Shown: positions 10,139 to 20,980 of the stretch, in pieces
How the letters are laid out: each line of letters starts with the position of its first letter
Numbering within the stretch: position 1 is the stretch's first letter
DNA from: Annulohypoxylon bovei var. microspora
Lineage: Eukaryota; Ascomycota; Sordariomycetes; Xylariales; Hypoxylaceae
Direction: 5' to 3'
Assembly (NCBI GenBank): GCA_022836615.1
Contig: MU405359.1
Span: 1 to 64,000, forward strand
DNA length: 64,000 nucleotides
The notes under the pieces: model-generated
Databases searched by the model: none
The model's input: the letters and a program-made list of their open reading frames with translations, nothing else
What the model was told of the DNA's origin: nothing
Position numbers and translations under genes: made by a program

Positions 10139-10568
10139 GTTTTACGGACTATGCAGTATCCCACCTGAGGTTGGCATAATGCAGTGTTCGCACACATTCT
10201 CCTAGACGCCTTAGTAGAAGCATATACTTATACTGTCGCCTCGCCGCAAAGAGTACCTAAACATTGTTTGAGCTGAAGTTGTTTGATTGATATACACTAG
10301 GTACGTGGCATCATATCCGTACTGATTGCACGCAGTTTTCTTTACAGCCTTGTTTTGCTACCGGGGTATGACGTGATGTGCTGTTCCCTCCGGCAGCTTG
10401 CATCAGATACTTCAGTGGCGTGACATAAAGCAAACGCCAATCATCAATGGCGTATTCCATGGCCTACATAGCAGCTTTGGGGCCATCTAATATTGTATAA
10501 CTGGTGTAATCATGGGAACAGTGACATCCAATCTAATCTTTTTTGTCTGCTAGATCAAAGCTACCTAC
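10139..10568. other. Intergenic region between GTP cyclohydrolase and fusion enzyme genes
   Basis: 430 bp between the stop of GTP cyclohydrolase I and the start of the fusion enzyme gene (508 bp if Met27 is the start). It should hold the fusion gene's promoter. Nothing specific is recognised. Confidence 0.5.
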
Positions 10569-11466
10569 CTATCTTCTCTGTTCCAAGCCAAGTAAAGTAT
10601 AGAATTGCTGTTGCTGTTGCAAGTCATCCTTTAGAAAACCTGTCATGCTTTGAGTAACTGTCACGGTGCCCGGCTTATGTACCCCTCTCATCACCATGCA
10701 CATATGCGTACATTCTATGACCACTGCAACGCCCAGTGGGCTCAGCACCTTGTCTATCGCTGCCGCAACCTGCCCCGTTAAGCGCTCCTGCACCTGTAAT
10801 CTGCGCGCATACACCTCAGCAATTCGCGCCAGCTTCGACAATCCAAGCACCCGGCCGTCTGGAATGTACCCGATATGTATCTTATATTTTCCGGCATTTT
10901 AGTTTGTACTTGTTCCACAATGAATTATAACGAGCGTGGGGAAGGGCGAAACCTACCTTTCCCATGAATGGCAGCATATGATGTTCGCACAGGCTAAAGA
11001 TATCAATATCGCGTACGATGACGAGCTCGTGAGTGTCGACGCTGAAAATGGCATCGTTAACAACCTCCTCTATACTTTCGGAGTACCCTTTGGTGAGGAA
11101 CAAGAGCGCTTTGGCGCATCGGTCGGGCGTCTTCACAAGACCTTCACGGTCGGGATCCTCGCCGATTTGAGGCAGAACTCTGCGGACTGCGGCTGCTATG
11201 CTAATTTTGGTGGGCGTCAGGGTTGTGTCGTCAGCCAACGGGTCTAGCTGCGGTTGCAAAACAAGCCTTGGTTGTGAAGTAGCTAACCATCGATCTGGAT
11301 CAGACACGAGGGATCTCGAATGAAATTCGGGGACATGCTTACTTTGTTCGTTGGTGCCATTCATATCAAGTGTGTCGATGGGATTCGCGTTCACCAAAGA
11401 AGGCTTACGGTCAATTCTATCCTTGCTGGCCCCAACATCAGTTGCCGCAGTGGAGTTGGTAGACAT
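10569..11466 (-). CDS. GTP cyclohydrolase I
   Basis: Converts GTP to 7,8-dihydroneopterin triphosphate, the entry step to pterins and folate. Exons 11466-10957 and 10880-10569 splice at GK|IHIGYIP to give 822 nt, 273 residues. The donor is GTAGGT and the acceptor ATATAAG. Zinc and catalytic residues are present: SLCEHHMLPF (Cys and His ligands) and ECTHMCMVMRG (second Cys region). GEDPDREGLVKTPDRCAKAL and GLSKLARIAEVYARRLQVQ are standard family blocks. The N-terminal ~85 residues are low-complexity and unlike the enzyme core. The C-terminus has a short Gln run. It differs from housekeeping fungal enzymes at several usually constant places (for example LSPLGVAVVIECTHM and PGTVTVTQSMTG), which suggests a specialised paralog. 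The next gene downstream on the same strand is the four-domain fusion enzyme. Family sure; housekeeping versus specialised role undecided. Confidence 0.93.
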
Positions 11467-12713
11467 ACTGTGTGGTTAGATGTGTACGGCTTTGAAGTCA
11501 CTGGAGAATTGAAGATGGCAGGTCCACGATTATGGTGTAGAAGGTCGTTTTTAAGGAATGGTAAGGGGTAGCCTTCAGGTTTTGGCTTTGCAAGTTCCTT
11601 CTCACTCTTAACTTATACTCACCGCGCGTAGATCAAAGTGGAGTGTGTACAGTTTAGAAGGGCATCAATGAAGAAGCAGTTTGCCGTGATCCGCATCAGG
11701 GCAAACAGAGGCTGACGATTGCCTTCGCCCTGCCGTAGGGAGGTTACAGCTTGAATTGCCTTTAGCAACTATATTTCGGACTTAATTTACTATAGATTTC
11801 AAAACAGCTACAAGAATAGCTACTCCCTCAAAACAATAGAATAGTAACGTTGAAACATGCAGACTTTCAAGACACATGTCTCAGTCACGACAGGTCCTGA
11901 CCTAAGGACTCTGATGCTGGCAATTAAGCTAGGGATATGAGAAAACATGCCAACTTGAATCTTGATACGGCTTTATAAACTTGTTTGAGATCGAAGATAA
12001 ACGTTTTGATACAATCTTTTTGGGTTATATGTACATCACTGGGGGACCACTAAAGGTCAAGGGGAAGTATCTGGAAAGTAGGTAGGTAACTGTTCGAACT
12101 GCCGCCCCGCCTCGAGTAGTTGAATGATATGATATCTGGTGGAATTACGTTGACCTGTCATTGGGATGAGGCTGTAAGTGGATAAGAGCTAGGAGAAAAT
12201 GAAGAGTAGCTCTAGTCCTGATGGAGTGGCTTTATGGAGTCACAACTCACGATGTGCCCCATCATAAGGATGTTGAGCAGTAGTAAGAGGCTTTCAAAGG
12301 GCGAAATGCACCCCCCTAATCACTCATAACCTGCATCTGTTTCAACAGTTTTGATTATTAAACTACATGCCAAAATTAAACATCGCCAAGCGATTTAAAG
12401 ACTTGAAATTCAAGTATTTGAAATATTTAAATGATACATGACAATGTAATTTTGGAAAGGCTTCATCCACTTCAATTGTTCGTATAAGACCTGCCTTCGC
12501 TGAGTCGTTAAGGAAAGGGGTGGGGTGGAAAGTTACACAGCAGCAAGCGATGCATTTTCATTCCATTTGCACAATAATGACTCGGCCTGCCCAGCTTGGG
12601 ATCATTCAACTTTGTTCAAGACTACCTACTCATACCATCAGACCAGGTTCCTCAAAGAAAGAACCTAGTTAAGCACTTGAGTCGCAAAGGCATCAAACAT
12701 TTATTTTGTCAAC
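11467..12713. other. Divergent intergenic region
   Basis: About 1.25 kb between the divergently transcribed GTP cyclohydrolase gene (-) and the interrupted zinc-ribbon gene (+), so it should hold both promoters. It contains AGGTAGGTAAC near 12079 and an AT-rich patch near 12350-12450. No coding region is supported. Confidence 0.5.
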
Positions 12714-12954
12714 ATGTGAGAAACCCTCTTTCACCATATCCGATATCATATTAATAACTCCGCCAGGGCCTCATCTCGTCCTTATAACCAAGAATATTCA
12801 ACAGCCTCGCCAATTACCTGTTGCGAATGTGGAGAGACCGACTATTTCTATCACTATGGCGACCCAGATATAGCCATGTGCCGGAATTGCGGGCATACGG
12901 TATGCTCAGATTGTGAAGGATCTAGACATTATCTCCCGAGTGAAAGAAATATCT

Positions 12955-13110
12955 CGATTGAAGACGATAGCACGAGTGAAATGAGTATGAGTAACCTGGA
13001 CGAAATAATGGACCCGATTGAAGACGATATCCCGATTGAAGACGATAGCACGAGTGAAATGAGTATGAGTAACCTGGACGAAATAATGGACCCGATTGAA
13101 GACGATATCC
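12955..13110 (+). repeat. Two perfect 78 bp tandem copies in the interrupted gene
   Basis: The 26-residue unit that starts IEDDSTSEMSMS and ends IEDDIP is present twice with no visible nucleotide difference (12955-13032 and 13033-13110). It is followed by shorter 18 bp units coding for GYIPSE-like blocks to about 13181. The units are acidic, low-complexity and keep frame. Perfect identity implies a recent duplication, too short to be a RIP target. Confidence 0.85.
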
Positions 13111-14006
13111 CGATTGAAGACAATATCCCGAGCGAAGGATATATCCCGAGCGAAGGATATATCCCGGGTGAAGAATATATCCCAAAATCATCCAAATCGT
13201 CGTCTTCCGGTGACTCAATTAGTTTCCGGTCAGATCATATTTTTTCCCGTTCGGGTTCTATTTCTAGCTTGACCAGCTATGGATCTGAACAACAAGAAAG
13301 CAATACGGCGATTCAGGAATTTGTCGCTATGCTTCTTCAAGATGAAGCTGTGGTGTCTTGCATATCGATAGCCGTTTCGAGGGAGAATATTGGGTTAAAA
13401 GAGATGCGAGATAGATTTCGAAAACTCCTCAAACATTTTGCTTTGGATATTAGACTCGAGGCTCTCAATGAACATCACCGAGTAGCCGTGAGATTCATCA
13501 GATCATCCTCAACCAAGATTACGCAGGAATTATTCTCGAAGCCCTTTGTAGGAGACCACTTCCCAGGTCCACCTGCTCATGACAAGTCTATTGGGCCTCA
13601 TGAGAATAGCGACCAAGACTCTACGGACGAAGAACCCGACGAAGAAGAGCTCTATGATGACTCCCCACGACATTTCGACCAACTCAAACAGTTCATTCTA
13701 GAAAGCGCAGCTTATAGATCTCTACGTCAGCGACTCCATGAGTTTGTCTATCCTAATCTAGGATCAAAACTTCGAAGCCTGTTGAAATCGTGGTCTAAGC
13801 ATGACCATAAATACCACCTCGATATCGATCGTTATAATCTTTCAAATCTAGCAGCCGAGTTACAGTATATCAGACCCCACAGAATTCGGGTTGATTGCAA
13901 AAAGAAAACCGGCCAGCTAACCAGAATGGCCGGCTATTGTCAGAACATGGTAGAACATTGGACCGGGGAACGCTGGGACTGGTGGCCATTGCCCCGATGC
14001 CCAAGA

Positions 14007-14011
14007 CCTTT
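14007..14011. repeat. Target-site duplication, left copy (CCTTT)
   Basis: CCTTT directly precedes the TG end of the left LTR. The identical pentamer directly follows the CA end of the right LTR at 20976-20980. Five bases is a usual target-site duplication for LTR retrotransposons. Confidence 0.9.
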
Positions 14012-14329
14012 TGTGATAAAGGCTAATAATAGGGCTTGGATAATAAGGATTAAATTTAGTATAATAATTCTTTAGGGGTTTAAGATCCATGATTCCTTGT
14101 TTTTAATGGAAGGGGGATTATTAAATTATTTGATTTTAATTTATATAAAACCTTTTAATGTTATAAGCGCCTTTTAATTCTTATTAATTTAATATTTAAA
14201 CCTTTTATATATAATAATTTATATTTTATAATTAATTTTATTTAATAGTTTTTTATATTATATATTAATGTTTATGTATACGTTATAATAATAATTATTT
14301 ATAATTATGTTTTTAATTTTCGTATAATA
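14012..14329. repeat. Left LTR, 318 bp
   Basis: Starts TGTGATAAAGG and ends CGTATAATA, aligning base for base without gaps to the right LTR. Its first ~100 bp keep many G and C; the remaining ~200 bp have lost most C and G by C-to-T and G-to-A change. It supplies the stop codon at 14073-14075 for the interrupted gene. Confidence 0.9.
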
Positions 14330-17300
14330 TTAATTTTTCCTTTTTTAATATTCATTTTTTAAACATTATTATTTACGTTTTAAAAAAGGGGTTTTATGGT
14401 TTTATTAAGTTAATTCGATGGAAATGCTTAATTATTAATTTCGAATCTTTATTAAATATATGCTTATAAGGTTTTTAAATTTAATACCTTTTAATTAATT
14501 AACTTTCTTATTTAATAAAATATTTTACCTTTTTTTAAATTTTTAAAAAATCCTTTATTTTTTTTATTTAATAATTTTTTAATTTAATTAAAATTACCTT
14601 CCGTAAAACTTAATTAAGGTTAAATAGTTTTTAATTATTAATGTGGTAAAATTCGATGAAAAAAATGTGGAAAAAGTTATGGATTTTTTAATCTTTAAGT
14701 AAAATAAATTTAATAATAATAAAAGAAATTATTTTTTAAATTTTAAAAGGGTTAAATAACTTTTAATTTAATTTTTTAATAAATTATTTAATTTTAATAT
14801 TCTTTACATTTAATATTATAAATTACTTTTTTTTAAATATAAAGACGTTTTTTTTTCGTTTATTAACCCATTTTTTTATACATTATTAATTACATTTAAA
14901 GTATTTTTAAACATTTTAATATATTTATATTATTTAATATGAATAAAGTTTATTACTTAAGTTATAAAAAGCTTTTATAAGCAAATTATAAATTATTAAA
15001 TGAAAATTATAATTTATGTAAAAAAAAATTAAATATATAAAAAATGAAATAATGTTATTATAAGTAAATTTAATTATAATTAAAAAATTTTCTTAATTAT
15101 TTATTTTATAATTAACGAAAACTTTTAAATAAATTTTAAAGATTTAATTAAAGCGTTCGATTTAATTATCGGTTTAAAAATAAAAAGTAATGTTTATTTA
15201 AGTTTTAATATTTATTAATTTAAGGAAGTTTTTTTATAAATAAAATATAAACTTAAAATTTTTATTAAAAATAATATTAAAAAAAACATTATGGAATTTT
15301 TAATATTATTTTATAAAAATTTTAATAAAGTTTTTAATTTTTTTACCTTTAACTTTAAAAAATATAAAATAAGTTATTTTAATAAATATATTTATTATAA
15401 TTTAAATGGAATTACATTCATTTAATAATAATAAATTAATAATAAAATCCATAATAATAATATATTAAAGTTTATAATGTAATTTTATAAATTAAAATAA
15501 TTTATATAAAGTGTAATAAAAGATTTTATTTTATTAATAATCTTGGTAACTTCGTACGTAATTTTAAATTATGGTTTTAATATTTAATTATTAAAAGTTT
15601 TTAATGATTAATTTTAAAGTTTTATTTATACTTATATATTTTATTATAAAGGTATTATACTTAAATTTAATAACTTTTAATATAATCATTTTTAAAATTT
15701 AAAAACGATTTTTTTAATAAAATAATCCATTTTTTACCTTAATATTTTTAAATAATTAATATAATTTTAAAATGTATTTAAGGTTATTTAAACTTGTTTT
15801 TTTAATTTAATTAATGAATTTAAAAGCTTAATTTAGCGTTAATATGTTATAAAATTTAATTAAAAAAAAAATAATCACCGGTGTGGAATTAAATAAAATT
15901 CCATATAAATATAAAAAATATTTCTTTTATAAAACTAATTTAATAAATTAATTTTTAATTTCTTTTTTTTTAAATTAATATTATATTAATTTTAAAAAAA
16001 TATTAACTTTTTTATTTTATTTATTTAATTTATAATTAATAATGAACTAATATTTCGCAAGCTTTTAAACCCATTTAATTTACTTCCGGTTTAACATTTT
16101 AATTATTATAAAATAAATTAAATTTTAATAATTAAAGTAAATTTTAATTCAATGTTTAACATTTTTTAAATATTAATACCATTTATTAAAAAAATCCATA
16201 ATCGTAAATAATTCTTTATTATGAATTTTATAATTCATTTTAATAAATATAAACTTACGAAAATAAAAGGTAACGGGATATAACTTCTTATTATTATCTT
16301 TTTAAAAAAAAACAACGTTTAAAATAAAATTTAATACATTTATTTTAATATAAGCTTATTTTACAAAATTAAAATAAACCATAATTAATAATATTATAAA
16401 TTAATATTTTAATTTTTTAAATATTCTTTCCATTTCTTAAATCCATTTTTAATTACACCGATCATTTTTATTTACATTAATAATAAATTTAACGATCTTA
16501 AAGAATTTATAAATAAATTATCGATAAAAATTTACAAATTTAATAAATTATTAAAACTTTTTAAAGCTTTTTAATGTTTTTTAAACATTAATACATTTAA
16601 CTTTATTTTAAATTAAAAAAATATCATTAACGTTAATAACATATTTTAAAAACTTTATTTTTTATACTTTTTAAAAATATTTTTAAAGGTTAATTATAAG
16701 ATTATTTTTCGAAAATTATTTAAATATTTCTTTAATTAATACATTATATTTTTTAATTATATTTCCATAAATAAATAAATCATTAAAATATATAAAAAAT
16801 TTAATGTTAATTAAATTAAAGAAAATATTATTTATTATAAATTAAAAAATAATAAAAACGTTTATAAGTTTAAAAAGCATTATTATATATTTAAATAAAC
16901 CGTATTTATAACGAAAGGTTATTTTTTATTCGTTATTTTTTTTAATTTACATTAAATAAAATTTTAATTTTAAGTTAATTTTAATAAATTATTTGGTAAT
17001 TTGGAATTAAATTTAAAATTCGGCGATAAAAAGAATAAAATATCGGATAAAAATTATTATGTTATTTAAGCTTTAATAATTAATTATTAGTTTTAAAGGA
17101 TTTTTAAAGTTTAATTTATTTATAAACATTATAAGGGTTTTACACGAAGAAATTAATTTATAAATTTTTCCATTATTTAATATTTTTTTTAATTAAAGCT
17201 TTAAAACATTAAGCTTTTTTTTATTTATAATATATAAAGGTTTTTAAAGGGACGATTTTCTTTTAAAAAGGTTAATAAAATGGTTTTATAATTAATGGTT

Positions 17301-20300
17301 TAAGAAATGTTAACCGGTTTTTTTATTTATAATATACATGAAGTTTCGAAATTTTTTAAATACATTTTTCAAGGCTTTATTAAAATCATCGTATTTAATT
17401 ACCGTGATTACTTTAAAGCGGTTAAAGTTATAAAATAATTAATTAATACAATGTTTTTAATAATAATTTAATATAAATTAAATCCTTTTAAAATTTAAAA
17501 AAAAAAAAAAAAGTTTATAAATTTTTATTTATTATTAAAGAAATATAATATTACATTCATCGTTTAATTTGTTTAATTTAAAGTTAATTTAAAAGAAATA
17601 ATTCTTTTAATGGTAAAATATAAAAAAGTTAAAATAATAACGTTTTATTAAAAGGATTTCCATAACATTAAAGGTTAATATAAATTATATTTTATTTCGT
17701 TTAATAATAAATAATTTTTATTTTTTAATTTTAAAAAAAAACATTAACGGGATTAAGCTTTTAAAGTTTAAAAACATTTTAACCATATATTTTTAATTAT
17801 TATAAAATAAAGTTATGGTAATTATTAATTATTAACTTAAAATAAATTTAAAATATAATTTTTTAATTAAATTTATTATAATTTTTATTATTTTTTTAAT
17901 CGCATTTATTCGTAATATATCATTTTATTTTAACCGTGGAATTTAATGAAATATAACATTAAAACCTTTTAAAAATTTAATTTTAAATTTAATAATTTAA
18001 AGATTTTAAGTTAAATAATTTTTTATATAATTACATTAACTTTAACTTTTTTTTAAAGCGTTAAATTAAATATAATATTTTTTTTATAAAGATGTTTTAC
18101 GAAAGAAATTTTTTTTAAAATTAATAATAAATTTTTACCATTAATATTTTATTTAATAAAATATAACAAAGTTTAATATTTATTTTAATTATAACATTAA
18201 TAAAGCTTTTTATTTTTTTTATATTAATTAATATTAATTTAATTAATACTTTTTAAAACTTTTTTATTAAAAACTTAAACTTTTTTAATATTAACTTTAA
18301 GCTTTTCATTTTATTTAAATTTATCGTTATTTTTTAAAAATCGATTTTAATTTAAAGTAAAGTAATTTTTTTTTCCGTAATTAACTTAACTTAATTTTAA
18401 ATGCTTTTAAATTAAAATAAGTTTTCCTTTTTTTAAAATTTTTAAATTAATTAACATGTTTTTATAAATTTAATTTACATTTTAAATAATAATAAAAAAT
18501 TTATCGTTATTTTTAAATAAGCCGTTTTATTTAAAATAAACCAATTTAATAATTTCGTTAAAAAAGATTTTAATAATATAATTTTAAAACATAATATTAA
18601 ACCATTAAACCATTTCGTTAAAATTTAATAACTTTATTAAATATTAAATTACATTTTTTTAATACTTAAATTCATACATTTTCTTTAAATTATAATATTT
18701 TTTTAAAAAATCTTTAAATTATTTTTAAAAAATTAAAGTATAAACCATTTAAAAATTTATAATCTTTAATTAATTCACTTAAGTTTTCTTTTATTAATAT
18801 TATAATTAAACCTTATTTATTAATAAAAAACTTATTTAATTAATTTAATAATAATCTTCGAAAAAACTTTCCGCATATATTTTTATATACATTTTAAGTT
18901 TTATTTATTAAAGTTTATACTTAAATAAATCTTTTCCGTTATAAATTATAAACTTATTAAAATGTATAAAATTAATAATAACGGAAATAACATTTCGTTA
19001 ATTAATTTTATCCAAGGTTTTTAAAAACATATTTTTATTAAAGGTTAATTTAAATTAAAAATTATTATTATCGTTTTTAATAATTTAATTATTATAAGGA
19101 AAAAATAATCCTTTAAAAGGTCCGCCGAAAAGTTTTAATTATTAAAAAATATTATTATTAAAATTATCGGAATCCGATTTTAAAACTTTTAAGGTTATAC
19201 GAAAAGGTTTTTAACCGTTAAATAAAACATTAATCATAAATGGTTTAACACGTGTAACATCGAATTATATTTACGTTCGTTATACCATTCATTTTATTTA
19301 ATTTTTATTTAAAACTTTTATCGTTAAAATTTCCTTAATTCATGCTTTTAAATTAAAATACTTTATAAAAGGTACTTTAAATTAAATAAAATCTTTTTAA
19401 ATAAAAAGATTTAATATTAAAAACATTATTATAATAATACGTTTTTTAATGTTTTTTAATATAAAGTTTATATCCATTTATTTATTAATAATAAATTAAA
19501 TGTTAAATTCATTAAAAATAATTTAAATATATGCTTTAAAGTTATTAATTTATTAATAGGTGCGGTCGTTTAATTAAATTAAGTTAATATATTTATAAGC
19601 GAAAAGTATATTAATTTAAAATTTTTTTTTTATTATTTATAAAATAATTTAAGTTTATTTTTCCTTTTATTAATTCAAATTATTTTAAAAAATTTTAAAA
19701 GTTTATTAATAATAAGTAATTATTTCGTTAAGCTTATTAATAGCATTTTATTTAATTTAATTATCGTAAATGAATTTAATAATAATATTTTAAATTTATT
19801 AAAAGAAATCGAAGTTAATTTATTAAATTTATATTTTAAAATAATTTATTTATTCCATTAATACTTTAAGTTTTAATCGATACATTTAAATTACCGTATT
19901 ATAAATATTTTTTATAATATTATATTATTTATAAATTTAAATTTAATTAATAACTTGTTTATTATTAATAAAAAAAACAAAGGTTTAAATAATATAATAA
20001 ATATTTTTTATTTAATTATAAAGTTCGAAAAATTATATTAAAAAATTAAAAATAACGTATTATAATATAATTATTTTAAAGGTGTTATATATAATAACTT
20101 TATAATTTTACGATTTATAATAAATAATAATAATATTATTATTCGTTAATTAAAAGGATTCCATTTTTTTAAATTAATAAAAAAAAAAAGGTTTATTTAT
20201 ATTATTAAGTTTAATAAAATATTTACCTTTCAAGGAATAAATTAATTAAATAATTTATTATAAATTATTAATAAAACTTATTATTTTTTTAATAAATAAA

Positions 20301-20657
20301 TAAAGCTTAACGTATTTAAAGATAATTATATTTTTAACGTTTAAAAGATTTAAAATGAATATTTTTTTAAATACATTTATAAAAAAAAACATAAAAATAA
20401 AAATAAAAAGAATTAAAATAAATTATATTAAAAGATATTAAAGGTTATTTCTTTAATTTATTATTTTAACGTATATTTATAAAAATTTATTAATGGAAAT
20501 AAAAGGTGTTATTATTTATAAAAAAAAGGTTTTTAAGGTTAAATGCGTAAAACTTATAAATAATTAAAATAAAAATAATCTTTTAAAATAATAATTATTT
20601 TAAAAATGCACATGCCTTTTTCGGGAATAATTTTTTTTTAAAAAAAAGAAAATTATT

Positions 20658-20975
20658 TATAACAAAGGTTAATAATAAAGCTTAAATAATAAAAATTAAA
20701 TTTAATATAATAATTTTTTAAGGGTTTAAAATTTATAATTCTTCGTTTTTAATAAAAAGGGGATTATTAAATTATTTAACTTCAATCTATATGAAACCTC
20801 TTAACGCTATAAGTGCCCTCTAATTCCTATTGGTTTAATATTTAAACCTCTTACATATAATAACTTATATCTCATAACTAATCTCATCCAATAACTTCTT
20901 GCATCATATACCAATGCTCGTATATGCGCTGTGGCAATAGCTACCCACAGTCGTGTCTCCAGTCCCCGTATGACA
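20658..20975. repeat. Right LTR, 318 bp
   Basis: Starts TATAACAAAGG (mutated from TG) and ends CGTATGACA. The inner ~100 bp are more decayed than the matching part of the left LTR. The outer ~200 bp are much better preserved, with many C residues that are T in the left copy. Confidence 0.9.
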
Positions 20976-20980
20976 CCTTT
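20976..20980. repeat. Target-site duplication, right copy (CCTTT)
   Basis: Immediately follows the terminal CA of the right LTR and is identical to 14007-14011. Counting only one copy of the pentamer makes the two halves of the host gene join in frame. Confidence 0.9.

Larger units (their letters stand above)
12714..14075 (+). pseudogene. 5' part of zinc-ribbon/membrane protein gene, truncated by LTR insertion
   Basis: Upstream part of a gene cut by the retrotransposon at 14012. The start codon appears to be split by an intron: AT at 12714-12715, intron 12716-12766 (GTGAGA...CAG, with TTAATAAC as a likely branch site), then G at 12767. The product begins MASSRPYNQEYS and soon has two Cys pairs (CCECG and CRNCGHTVCSDC), a zinc-ribbon-like pattern. 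An acidic repeat region follows, then a charged, probably folded region. After the target-site CCTTT the frame runs into the left LTR and stops at 14073-14075, so a transcript would encode about 436 residues, the last 20 from the LTR. The sequence belongs to a family of ascomycete proteins common in genome annotations but with no function I can name. An upstream ATG at 12876 exists but would lose the first Cys pair. Confidence 0.8.
14012..20975. mobile_element. RIP-degraded LTR retrotransposon, 6,964 bp
   Basis: A complete LTR element by structure: 318 bp direct terminal repeats (14012-14329 and 20658-20975), TG...CA outer ends and a CCTTT duplication. The interior, 14330-20657, is extremely AT-rich (for example 15001-15060 contains no C and four G). 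No gag or pol frame survives, so copia versus gypsy class cannot be told. Candidate polypurine tracts lie just inside both LTRs (AAAAAAAAGAAAA before 20658 on the plus strand; the complement of TTTTTCCTTTTTT at 14334-14346), so orientation is undecided. Differences between the LTRs appear to be all transitions, as RIP would produce. The element sits within the coding sequence of the zinc-ribbon gene and accounts for the whole AT-rich island. Confidence 0.92.

Noticed and set aside
14330..20657. Mitochondrial DNA insert or centromere as explanation for the AT-rich block
   Set aside because: Exact 318 bp terminal repeats, TG...CA ends and the CCTTT duplication show an LTR element; transitions between LTRs explain the composition.
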